A stretch of 9,059 nt of DNA from S146-42 sp965371965. GTDB lineage: Bacteria > Planctomycetota > Phycisphaerae > Phycisphaerales > UBA1924. Below are positions 1 through 6,375 of this stretch, one piece after another. The DNA lies in the NCBI GenBank assembly GCA_965371965.1, contig CBDVAM010000135.1, forward strand, positions 1 through 9,059. Reading direction: 5' to 3'. Every line of letters begins with the position of its first letter. Within the stretch, counting starts at the first letter, position 1. The notes below the pieces were generated by a model. That model ran no database searches. It was given only the letters and a program-made list of their open reading frames with translations, and was not told the DNA's origin. Both the position numbers and the translations under genes were made by a program.

Positions 1-42
1 CCACGCTGGCCGTCCTAGTTCGGCTTCAGATTGCCCGGCGTC

Positions 43-321
43 TCAGTCCTTGGGCAGCAAACGCCGGCGCAGATTCGGGCGGCGTTGCTGGAACGGATCC
101 CATACATACGACGCCGCCTCTTGCCCACGCCGACGGTCGTAGGAATCAAACGGCGTGCGCTCGTGCTCGCCGGCGAACAGCGCCCTCTGGCAGGCGGGCA
201 GGAAGACCGCGACAGCGAGCAAGAGCAAGAGCGAGCGAGGGCCGGAGCGAATGAGCGAATGAGCGCGTGAGCGAGTGACGGGCCGCCCTCGCCCGAACGG
301 GGTGTTGGCTTGTTCGCTCAC
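43..321 (-). CDS. Small putative lipoprotein
   Basis: About 92 residues; function unknown. The middle of the protein has a hydrophobic run followed by a lipobox-like FLPAC, with the lipidated Cys at residue 44 of this model and Gln at +2. The mature part would be only 49 residues, rich in Arg and aromatics, ending in RRPNLRRRLLPKD. Lipidation would anchor it to a membrane, probably the outer one. The start is uncertain. I chose GTG at 321 because AAGGAG (326-331) lies 4 nt upstream, but this gives an unusually long 30-residue n-region. An ATT codon at 250-252 would give an ideal 21-residue signal peptide but has no Shine-Dalgarno. The reading frame stays open to an ATG at 477, but that start would place the trmL terminator inside the gene. 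The first bases of the coding region are repeat-like (245-276). The lipobox and the compositional change support a real gene. Confidence 0.5.
   Translation of the reverse strand: MSEQANTPFGRGRPVTRSRAHSLIRSGPRSLLLLLAVAVFLPACQRALFAGEHERTPFDSYDRRRGQEAASYVWDPFQQRRPNLRRRLLPKD
245..276. repeat. Degenerate 8-bp tandem repeat, 4 copies
   Basis: Four consecutive octamers on the plus strand read GAGCGAAT, GAGCGAAT, GAGCGCGT and GAGCGAGT. The period is exactly 8 and the first two copies are identical. They fall in the presumed n-region of the small lipoprotein gene and lie about 50 bp from a different, perfect 8-bp array. Confidence 0.6.
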
Positions 322-328
322 CGGACTC

Positions 329-392
329 CTTCGCCACTTCGCCACTTCGCCACTTCGCCACTTCGCCACTTCGCCACTTCGCCACTTCGCCA
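329..392. repeat. Perfect 8-bp tandem repeat (CTTCGCCA x8)
   Basis: Eight uninterrupted identical copies of CTTCGCCA fill 64 bp (minus strand TGGCGAAG). The array lies between the U-tract of the terminator behind trmL and the start region of the small lipoprotein gene. Its last copy, with the following bases, supplies the AAGGAG Shine-Dalgarno of that gene. The unit is not a multiple of 3, so gain or loss of copies would shift any reading frame crossing it and change spacing in 8-bp steps. Confidence 0.97.
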
Positions 393-430
393 AAAAAAGT
401 GTACCGCCCCCGGCTAGAGGGCGGCACACT
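392..430 (-). terminator. Rho-independent terminator after trmL
   Basis: The minus-strand transcript folds 430-419 against 409-398 as a 12-bp stem with a 9-nt loop and is followed directly by seven U residues (plus-strand A tract 392-398). The only imperfect pair is a G-U wobble in the minus-sense RNA. It would be an A-C mismatch in the opposite sense, which also lacks a U tract, so the orientation is clear. It lies 80 nt past the trmL stop and probably ends the TrmH/thioredoxin-fold/TrmL transcription unit. Confidence 0.88.
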
Positions 431-509
431 GGAGGAGAGAGAGAGCTGCTTGTGGAGCACCGATCCGGGCCGTCCATCTGGCCCCGGTACCCCGTTTAGG
501 TCCTACTCC

Positions 510-1019
510 CTATACGGATTCTCGGTCCATCCTGTTCGCGCCGAGTTGCCCGGAACTGCCTGATTCTGCGAGATTCCGCACCCGTCCCAGTGCCACATAG
601 ATGACCGCCGCGACCGCCGTCGCGAGGTTCAAAGAACGCTCTCCTGGGGTCATGGGGAGGGTAATTGCCCTGTCGGCGTGGGATTCGAGGATTTCCGCCG
701 GCAGGCCGCGGGTCTCCTTGCCGAAGACCAGGTGGTCGCCCGGGCGAAAATCCGCGTCGTAGACCGTCGCCTGGGCCCGGGTCGTGCAGATCCAGATCCG
801 GGCCTCGGGCCATGCCCCTTGATAGCTCTCCCAGGAAGGATACTCGTGGAGATCGACCCGGGGCCAATAGTCGAGCCCGGCTCGCCTGCGGGCCTTCTCA
901 TCGAGGCTGAAGCCCAGCGGGTGGATCAGGTGCAGGCCGCAGGCGGTGGCGACGCAGGTGCGCCCGATGTTGCCGGTGTTGTTGGGAATCTCCGGCTCGT
1001 GCAGGACGATCTGAAACAT
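510..1019 (-). CDS. trmL: tRNA (cytidine(34)-2'-O)-methyltransferase TrmL
   Basis: SPOUT-class methyltransferase of the TrmL/YibK family. By family knowledge it transfers a methyl group from S-adenosylmethionine to the ribose 2'-OH of the wobble nucleotide 34 in certain leucine tRNAs, acting in the cytoplasm as a dimer. The 169 residues match the family length (E. coli about 157), with a short extra tail after about residue 155. Motifs seen: NNTGNIGRTC (13-22), the GFSLDEKARRRAGLDYW block (36-52), FGKETRGLP (99-107) and PMTPGERSLNLATAVA (122-137), which together form the trefoil-knot SAM site. The start ATG lies 11 nt behind the stop of the thioredoxin-fold gene, so co-transcription is likely. 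There is no strong Shine-Dalgarno, which fits translational coupling. An intrinsic terminator follows at 392-430. Confidence 0.95.
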   Translation of the reverse strand: MFQIVLHEPEIPNNTGNIGRTCVATACGLHLIHPLGFSLDEKARRRAGLDYWPRVDLHEYPSWESYQGAWPEARIWICTTRAQATVYDADFRPGDHLVFGKETRGLPAEILESHADRAITLPMTPGERSLNLATAVAAVIYVALGRVRNLAESGSSGQLGANRMDRESV

Positions 1020-1030
1020 GTCCGTAGGGC

Positions 1031-2350
1031 TCAGCGGCGCTGGGTGCGGATGTAATCGGCCTCGGCGTCGCGCCGGGCCTGAACGCCCGGGTCGATGCGC
1101 AGGACCCTGTCGAGGGCGGCGACGAAGCGAGGGTCATTGCTGTCGCCGAACCATCGCACGGTGCTGTCGGAACTGAGGATTATCACCGGAGCTCGCAGCG
1201 GCCTGGCGTTGTCATTGCGACTGCTTTGACGAGTGTTGAAGCGGTCTCTCCCGCCCCGGCGCGAGCCCGCCATCGCCGTATCGAACAACTCCCCGGAAAT
1301 GTCGTAGGCGATGGTGTGCGCCAGGTGGTATTCGCGCATCGTGTTTCGGAATGCCGCGGCAAGGCGATCAGGCTCGTCCATCTCATTTTCTTCGCCGCGC
1401 CGGGCGCGCTCCCCGGTCGAGATCAGCACGCCGATGACCGCGACATCGCGTCCCTTCTGCTTCTGGAGAATGTCCATCTCCCGGAGCGTCGGATCGGTCG
1501 TGCGCGGAACGAAAGGATGCCAGAAGTACAGCACAACGGCGCGCCCTTTCGTCGCCGGCCGTTTCGGCAGCATCTGCAGCGACTCGGGCACGGTGACCTT
1601 GCGTTCCTCCGGCTCATCGCGCCGGCGGCGACCATTGTCCTCGGGAAGCTCGGGCCACCGGTCTTTGACTGCCTCCCACTCACCCGAACTTGGCGGCGTG
1701 AACGGGATCTCCCCGAGCGACCGCAGGTCGATCTCCTGATTGATCCTGCCGGTGCGTCGGAACGCCACGTCGGCCTGCTGGCGAGCCGAATCGATCCGAG
1801 CGTTGAGCGTCGACGCGTCCAAGCGAGATTCTGCGACAAGCGTCTCGACCGCTTCGGTGACCGAGCCGGTGGTGATATCCGCGTACCGCATCTGGCCCGC
1901 ACGATCGATGACGTAGAAGTCCGGATCCTGGTCCACCAAGAGCGCCTCGCGGAAATGTCCGTCGGCGTCGTGGGCGATGGGGAAGCTCACGCCCCGCGAC
2001 GTGGCGGACGCTACGGCCGATTCGAAGTCCTTGGGGTGGTGCACGCCGATGACCACGAGGTCGGACCCGTGCTTGTCGGCGAGCTGCTGGGCGAGGCCGA
2101 GCACCTGGTACGATGGCGAATACCAGCTCGCCCAGGTGACCAGCAGCACGACCTTGCCGCTGGTGTCGCCCGCGGTGATCGAAGATCCGTTGGACCAGGC
2201 ACTCAGGTCGGCGAGAAGGGCGGAATCAAAGGCCTTGAGTTCCATAGCGGTCAGACGCTCACGGCGCTCGCCGGCCCCCTCGCGAACGACGTCGCCCAGA
2301 GCCAACGAACCGAGCAGCGAGCACGCGAGGGCGGGAATCAGGCATTTCAT
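1031..2350 (-). CDS. Secreted double thioredoxin-fold protein lacking CXXC
   Basis: 439 residues. The N-terminus MKCLIPALACSLLGSLALG is a signal peptide with a probable cleavage after ALG, so the protein should act outside the cytoplasm. Two thioredoxin-like (TlpA/AhpC-TSA style) domains follow. The first is around residues 60-190, with GKVVLLVTWASW and a DPDFYVID strand carrying the usual cis-proline position. The second is around 265-420, with VVLYFWHPF and APVIILSSD. Each lacks the redox cysteines: W76-YSPS stands where WCxxC is expected, and VPRT (281-284) in the second. The mature protein has no cysteine at all. An Arg/Glu-rich linker separates the domains. The start is set by AGGAG 7 nt before the ATG. 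An alternative upstream start at 2467 would add 39 residues without a signal character. The role is unknown; disulfide exchange is excluded for this chain alone, so binding or chaperone-like roles are possible. Confidence 0.85.
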   Translation of the reverse strand: MKCLIPALACSLLGSLALGDVVREGAGERRERLTAMELKAFDSALLADLSAWSNGSSITAGDTSGKVVLLVTWASWYSPSYQVLGLAQQLADKHGSDLVVIGVHHPKDFESAVASATSRGVSFPIAHDADGHFREALLVDQDPDFYVIDRAGQMRYADITTGSVTEAVETLVAESRLDASTLNARIDSARQQADVAFRRTGRINQEIDLRSLGEIPFTPPSSGEWEAVKDRWPELPEDNGRRRRDEPEERKVTVPESLQMLPKRPATKGRAVVLYFWHPFVPRTTDPTLREMDILQKQKGRDVAVIGVLISTGERARRGEENEMDEPDRLAAAFRNTMREYHLAHTIAYDISGELFDTAMAGSRRGGRDRFNTRQSSRNDNARPLRAPVIILSSDSTVRWFGDSNDPRFVAALDRVLRIDPGVQARRDAEADYIRTQRR

Positions 2351-2397
2351 GGACGTTCTCCTGGTGAGCAATACGCTCGCGAAACGGGACCGGATCG

Positions 2398-2403
2398 ATT
2401 GTA
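2398..2403 (-). promoter_or_regulatory. Candidate -10 element (TACAAT)
   Basis: In the 122-nt gap between the TrmH-type gene and the thioredoxin-fold gene the minus strand reads TACAAT, about 48 nt before the ATG at 2350. A poor -35 match (TTCAGT) lies 18 nt upstream. This could start a transcript for the thioredoxin-fold gene and trmL separately from the TrmH gene. Confidence 0.35.
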
Positions 2404-2472
2404 CCGCCAAGGGCGAACGAGACTGAAGCAAGATCGCCCTGCGCACACCCAAACCGTCCTCCAACAACCTGG

Positions 2473-3354
2473 TCAGACGCGGCCCCGGGCGGCATGTTCC
2501 GCGAAGTGGTTGAGCACAATCGACGTGGCCACGGCCACATTCAGCGAATCCACGCCCGCCGCCATCGGGATTCGGACTCGAATGTCCGCTTTATCGATCG
2601 TGGCGGCACGCAGGCCGGGGCCTTCCGCACCGACCAGGATCGCCGGGCGATCGATCCGGGCTGGATCGAGGTCGCGCAGGTCCAGGGCGTCGCGGTCCGG
2701 GGTCAGGGCGATCGAGGTTCGCCCGCCATCGCCGAGGCGTTCGATGCCACCGTCATGCCAGGTGTCTGTCTCTGCGAACGCCAGTCGCAGGACGTGCCCC
2801 ATCGAGACGCGGATGGCCTTGCGATAGAGCGGGTCGCAGGTGCGATCGTTGAGCAATACCCCGCCCGTGGGCCCGATGAGCCCGGCGAGCGAGCGGAAAA
2901 TCCCGCCGACGTTGTCGTGGTTGGCGAGGTCCTCCATAACGACGAGGACCGACGCATCGCCGATGAGCTGGTCGGGGTCCTTGGGAGTACCGCGGATGCC
3001 GCAGGCGAGCAGGCCGCGATGGATCTTGAAACCGACGAGGGTGTCCATGGTCTCGGGATCGATGACGTAGATGGGAACGGAGGGCTCGCTGCGTGCCAGC
3101 AGACCGGCAAGGCGCTCGATCCGATCGCCGGCGACGAGTATGGACTCGATTTCGTAGTCCGACGCCAGCAACTGTTCGACGACGAGCGTGCCCTCGCCCA
3201 TGAACCTGCCGGCGGTGGTCAAGGCATCCACCCCGCCGACCCGATCTGGGTTGTGGCGAGCCTTGAGCCAGGCGTCGGACTGGTTGGCATAGGGCTCGAG
3301 ACGCGGATCGGTGAGATTCTCGATCCGGATCAGGTTCAGGTCGGGCGACGCCAT
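2473..3354 (-). CDS. TrmH/SpoU family RNA 2'-O-methyltransferase
   Basis: 293 residues. SPOUT-class SAM-dependent ribose methyltransferase; the exact target (rRNA or tRNA) cannot be read from sequence. The N-terminal part (about 30-125) resembles the L30e-like substrate-binding domain, with GRFMGEGTLVVEQLLAS and FKIHRGLLACGIR. The C-terminal knotted domain shows motif 1 EDLANHDNVGGIFRSL, then DPLYRKAIRVSMGHVLRL, motif 2 ILVGAEGPGL and motif 3 IPMAAGVDSLNVAVA, all in the expected order. I chose the ATG at 3354. A GTG at 3405 would extend the protein by 17 residues translated out of the intergenic inverted repeat, which is unlikely. No good Shine-Dalgarno is visible. The stop lies 122 nt before the thioredoxin-fold gene on the same strand. 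Confidence 0.93.
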   Translation of the reverse strand: MASPDLNLIRIENLTDPRLEPYANQSDAWLKARHNPDRVGGVDALTTAGRFMGEGTLVVEQLLASDYEIESILVAGDRIERLAGLLARSEPSVPIYVIDPETMDTLVGFKIHRGLLACGIRGTPKDPDQLIGDASVLVVMEDLANHDNVGGIFRSLAGLIGPTGGVLLNDRTCDPLYRKAIRVSMGHVLRLAFAETDTWHDGGIERLGDGGRTSIALTPDRDALDLRDLDPARIDRPAILVGAEGPGLRAATIDKADIRVRIPMAAGVDSLNVAVATSIVLNHFAEHAARGRV

Positions 3355-3379
3355 CGGCGAGACTCTACTCTGGGATTGA

Positions 3380-3487
3380 AACACGGAGGGCCACGGGAGG
3401 GCCACAGGAGAGCAAAACGGTATGGGTTCTTGCGGCAGATATCATCGGCGCCTTCTTACTCCGTGGCCCTCCGTGGCCCTCCGTGTT
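3380..3487. repeat. Inverted repeat of 10-bp units in divergent gap
   Basis: The right arm (3459-3487) is CTCCGTGGCC twice plus CTCCGTGTT. The left arm (3380-3410) is its reverse complement with one extra base in each of two units. The 29-31 bp arms are separated by 48 nt. The structure fills the gap between the TrmH-type gene and uppP, ending 5 nt before the uppP ATG and 25 nt before the TrmH start. It could form a long hairpin in either transcript. I see no clear promoter in the 48-nt centre. Confidence 0.9.
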
Positions 3488-3492
3488 AGATA

Positions 3493-4401
3493 ATGGAGTG
3501 GTGGCAGGCGATTATCCTGGGGCTGGTCGAGGGGATCACCGAGTACCTGCCGGTCAGCTCGACCGGGCATCTGATCATCGTCAGCGGGCTGATGGGACTG
3601 ACCGAGCCCGCGCAGAAGTCGGCGATCGACGCGTTCAACTTCGTGATCCAGGGCGGCGCGATCCTCGCGGTGCTGAGTCTGTATTGGGCACGCGTCAAGC
3701 AGATGATCCTCGGCTTGCTGGGCAAGGACCGAGACGGACGCCGCCTGGCGATCAACATCATCATCGCGTTCCTGCCCGCCGCCGGTATTGGCTACTTGCT
3801 CGACGAGTTCATCGGGTCCAATCTCTTCTCGCTGTGGCCGGTTGCGGGGGCGCTGTTTGTCGGCGGGGTCTTCATGATCGTCGTCGAACGCCTGCGCAAG
3901 CGCGGCGAAGCGCTCCATTCGTCGGACCCGGATTCCCAGGAACACCATCTCGTCGAGCCCGGGCGCGGCATCGAGATCGAGCAGCTCACCTGGAAGCACG
4001 CGCTCATCATCGGGTTTCTTCAGGTCATCGCGATGTGGCCCGGGACCAGCAGGAGCATGATGACGATCACCGGCGGCGTGCTCGTGGGGCTCAGGCCCAA
4101 GCAGGCCGCCGAGTTCAGCTTCCTCTTGGGCCTGCCCACGTTGGGCGGCGCGACGGTGTACAAGCTGTTTCAGAACCTGAAGGAATCGCACGACAACGGC
4201 GTGCCCAACATGTTCGAGCAGCTCGGCGTGCTGCCGATTGCGCTGGGGCTTGTAGTCGCGACGATTTCCGCGGCGATCGCGGTGCGCTGGCTGGTCAGCT
4301 TCTTGAACAACCACGGGCTGGCTGTGTTCGGCGTGTATCGGATCGTCCTGTGCGTCGTGCTGGTAGGGCTGGTCCTGGGCAGAGTTGTGGATGCGTTCTG
4401 A
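3493..4401 (+). CDS. uppP: Undecaprenyl-diphosphate phosphatase UppP (BacA)
   Basis: 302 residues. An integral membrane enzyme that removes one phosphate from undecaprenyl diphosphate, regenerating the lipid carrier for peptidoglycan and other envelope polymers; overexpression of the family gives bacitracin resistance. Seen: the N-terminal block EGITEYLPVSSTGHLII with E13, E17 and H26, and the second block PGTSRS (183-188) followed by MMTITGGVLVGL, with the catalytic-type Arg at 187. Together these are the two active-site signatures of the family. Several hydrophobic helices span the rest. The protein is longer than usual because of a polar segment at about residues 135-168, between two helices, rich in His, Glu and Asp. 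The ATG follows the inverted repeat by 5 nt and has no Shine-Dalgarno, so translation may be leaderless or SD-independent. The start is fixed by homology of the N-terminus. It stands alone, convergent with the next gene. Confidence 0.96.
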   Translation: MEWWQAIILGLVEGITEYLPVSSTGHLIIVSGLMGLTEPAQKSAIDAFNFVIQGGAILAVLSLYWARVKQMILGLLGKDRDGRRLAINIIIAFLPAAGIGYLLDEFIGSNLFSLWPVAGALFVGGVFMIVVERLRKRGEALHSSDPDSQEHHLVEPGRGIEIEQLTWKHALIIGFLQVIAMWPGTSRSMMTITGGVLVGLRPKQAAEFSFLLGLPTLGGATVYKLFQNLKESHDNGVPNMFEQLGVLPIALGLVVATISAAIAVRWLVSFLNNHGLAVFGVYRIVLCVVLVGLVLGRVVDAF

Positions 4402-4512
4402 GAGTTGGATGGTGGCGCGGTCTGAGGAGGCTTTGCGACGAAGGCCACGCCCCGCTGGTCAAGGCCTGCGCTCGAAGATTCGCTTGACGACGCCACCGGT
4501 TGCCCGATCTGG

Positions 4513-5454
4513 CTACGCCGCGTCCATGAGCACATGCAGCGCATCGGGCTGGGCGGCGAGGCGGTAGGCCTCGGGGCCATGGGCTAGAGACATGCGCCGT
4601 TCGACCAGGCTCGCGGTGTCGAACCCGCCACGGGCGAGCAGATCCAGGGCCTCGTCGATGGGACCGGTCTCGACGCCGACGAGTTCGGCCTCGATGCGGA
4701 TGATCGGGCGGGCGTCGAACTCGCTGGCGATCGCGCCGGGCAAGAGCACGACCTTGCCGCGCGGGCGGATGAGTCGGAGGGCCAGGTCGAGCGCCCCGCC
4801 GACGCCGCGAGAGATGATGACGACGTCCTGGTCGGCGCGCCGCCCGATCTCGTCGGCGTGGCGGTGCTTGACCTGCCACTTCTCGCAGAGCTGGAATCTC
4901 CTGGGTTGCTCGCCGATCACGCGGACCGAGGCATTCAGGCGGGTCATGTGCTGGGCGCAGATGAGCGCCTGGGCGTCGTCGCCGAGAACGGTGACGTAGG
5001 GGCGGGCCTCGACGCGCAATCGCGTCGCGGCGTGGATCGCACGGGCGACCATCGGCGCGAAGATCGCGTCGTCGTCGCCCAGGCCCTCAGGAATGGGTAC
5101 TAGGTTGGCCAGAGGCACGCACAGCGTCGACTGGTGGCACCCGTCGCGGGTAATGCCCAGGAGTTGGCGGTCGCGGCAGTGCTCGCGCAGGCCCCGCAGG
5201 CACAGATCGCACTCGCCGCAGGAGACGATCGGGCGAACCATGACGCGTTGTGACACCAGCGCATCATCGCGGGCCTGCTCGACGATGGCGACGGCGTGCG
5301 CCCCCAGGACCCGCTCTTGCCCATCGCTCGCCGAGACCAGATCGAGCGCGTCGATCGCCAGGCGGGTGGGACGGACCACCGCCTCGGCGTGCCCCGGGGT
5401 CATCTCGGGCTGGGCCTGGTCGATCTCAATCGTGTCTCGGAGGATGAGGCGCAT
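4513..5454 (-). CDS. Degenerate zinc-type MDR dehydrogenase-like protein
   Basis: 313 residues, the size and order of a medium-chain dehydrogenase/reductase (alcohol/threonine dehydrogenase type). The structural-zinc lobe is intact: C79, C82, C85, C93 in SCGECDLCLRGLREHC. The following LGITRDG and VPLANLVPIPEGL blocks match the family. The catalytic parts do not. The usual Cys of the CG-T/S-D motif is Asp35 (IDALD), the GHE motif is GAHA (51-54), and the later Glu-Pro is Pro134-Met. The GxGxxG nucleotide loop reads LGDDAQALI (157-165). The frame is intact over the full length, so this looks like a stable non-catalytic member rather than a decaying gene. The ATG at 5454 lacks a Shine-Dalgarno; an upstream ATG at 5511 would add 19 residues. 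It is the last gene of the minus-strand run, 114 nt behind the HEAT lipoprotein gene, where I see no clear promoter. Activity is unknown. Confidence 0.8.
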   Translation of the reverse strand: MRLILRDTIEIDQAQPEMTPGHAEAVVRPTRLAIDALDLVSASDGQERVLGAHAVAIVEQARDDALVSQRVMVRPIVSCGECDLCLRGLREHCRDRQLLGITRDGCHQSTLCVPLANLVPIPEGLGDDDAIFAPMVARAIHAATRLRVEARPYVTVLGDDAQALICAQHMTRLNASVRVIGEQPRRFQLCEKWQVKHRHADEIGRRADQDVVIISRGVGGALDLALRLIRPRGKVVLLPGAIASEFDARPIIRIEAELVGVETGPIDEALDLLARGGFDTASLVERRMSLAHGPEAYRLAAQPDALHVLMDAA

Positions 5455-5568
5455 GGTGGTGGGTATCGGCAACCCGGGGGGCGAGAGTGACCACGATCGC
5501 ACGCACGTCACGCACCATCGGATGCACCGCCCGGTTGGTCGCTATCTACCCCTGACGACGGAGACTGG

Positions 5569-6363
5569 CTAGAGATTCTCGGACCCGATCTCGGGCATGC
5601 CGACGGGCGAGCGAGGCTCTTCGTTGGGCGGGGGCGGGAAGAAGGGGATGTACTCGATCCAGCGCTTGTCGCGATAGAAGACGGGATAGATGTAGGCGGT
5701 CTGGCCCTCGAAGGGTTCGCGCGTGGCTGTGAACCACTCCTGCCATTTGGCACGATCCAGGGCGAAGTCCTCGCCCGTGAGCGTGCGGAGCGAGAGCAGC
5801 GCGTTGTGATTCACGCTCAGCGAGCGGTCGTCGATGGCGGCGATCAGATTCTGCACAACCTCGCGAGAGGCGTACTGCCCCAGCGCGTTGGCCGCGTCGG
5901 CGCGGATGTCCACCTCCTCCTCGAGGTCGGGATTCAAACGGGCGACCAAGGGTCCGATCGCGGCGGGGTTGTGCAAGCGCTGCAACGCCTGCACGGCCTC
6001 CAAGCGGACAAGCGGATCTTCGTGCGACAGGCTCGCCACGATGAGTTCGACGTGGCTCGGGTCGCCGTGGTTGCCGAGCGCTCGGATCGCCGCGGCTCGC
6101 ACGTTTGGGGACTCCTCGTTTGCGTAGTCCTCGTACATGCGCAGATACACGTCTCCCCCGCCCCACGGCGCGTTGGCCAGGAGCATCGTGCCGCGGAACC
6201 GGTTGTCCGCGTTCTCGGTGTCCATGGCCATGAGGGCGGCCTCGGTGGGAGTCGGCGGGGCAAAGGTCTCGGATAGCGTTCGTGCGCCTGGGGTCGCGCT
6301 CTGGATCCCCGTGCATCCGACGAGGGGCAGCATGAGCGCGAGCGCGGCGGCGTATCTGGTCAT
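5569..6363 (-). CDS. HEAT-repeat lipoprotein
   Basis: 264 residues. The N-terminus is a lipoprotein signal peptide: MTRYAAALALMLPLVGC, lipobox LVGC, Cys17 lipidated. Residues about 85-195 form several HEAT/PBS-lyase-like helical repeats, for example SPNVRAAAIRALGNHGD, EDPLVRLEAVQALQRL and VDIRADAANALGQY, a scaffold that usually binds proteins. After them come GEDFALDRAKWQEWF and a short aromatic, Pro-rich tail with IEYIPFFPPPPNEEP. The protein should sit on a membrane in the periplasm and act by binding. GGAG lies 5 nt before the ATG. The gap to the upstream membrane-protein gene is only 12 nt, so they are very probably co-transcribed and may act together. Function unknown. Confidence 0.88.
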   Translation of the reverse strand: MTRYAAALALMLPLVGCTGIQSATPGARTLSETFAPPTPTEAALMAMDTENADNRFRGTMLLANAPWGGGDVYLRMYEDYANEESPNVRAAAIRALGNHGDPSHVELIVASLSHEDPLVRLEAVQALQRLHNPAAIGPLVARLNPDLEEEVDIRADAANALGQYASREVVQNLIAAIDDRSLSVNHNALLSLRTLTGEDFALDRAKWQEWFTATREPFEGQTAYIYPVFYRDKRWIEYIPFFPPPPNEEPRSPVGMPEIGSENL

Positions 6364-6375
6364 GACGACTCCGGA

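Noticed and set aside
329..392. CRISPR array
   Set aside because: The repeats are 8 bp and directly abutting, with no spacers and no cas genes.
43..477. Long version of the small lipoprotein starting at ATG 477
   Set aside because: It would translate through the intrinsic terminator hairpin and the whole octamer array, putting the signal peptide near residue 85. Kept only as a slippage idea.
465..487. Second terminator hairpin behind trmL
   Set aside because: The CCGGGCC/GGCCCCGG stem has a bulge and no U tract; the real terminator lies further on at 392-430.
1226..2827. Open plus-strand frame of 533 codons
   Set aside because: It runs opposite the thioredoxin-fold gene and into the TrmH-type gene, has no family resemblance, and reflects GC-rich codon structure. 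The minus-strand frames carry clear motifs.
2494..3489. Open plus-strand frame of 331 codons
   Set aside because: It lies antisense to the TrmH-type gene and ends in the intergenic inverted repeat; the SPOUT motifs are on the other strand.
3442..4314. Open minus-strand frame of 290 codons
   Set aside because: It is antisense to uppP, and its composition (Gln/Asp/Arg-rich) is that of a shadow frame.
4402..4512. Bidirectional terminator between uppP and the MDR gene
   Set aside because: Only a distant GGTGGCG/CGCCACC pair and a weak AGGCC/GGCCT stem were seen, with no U tract on either strand.
5455..5568. Promoter for the MDR gene
   Set aside because: The minus strand has a TAGATA run, but it matches the -10 consensus at only three positions and has no -35 partner.
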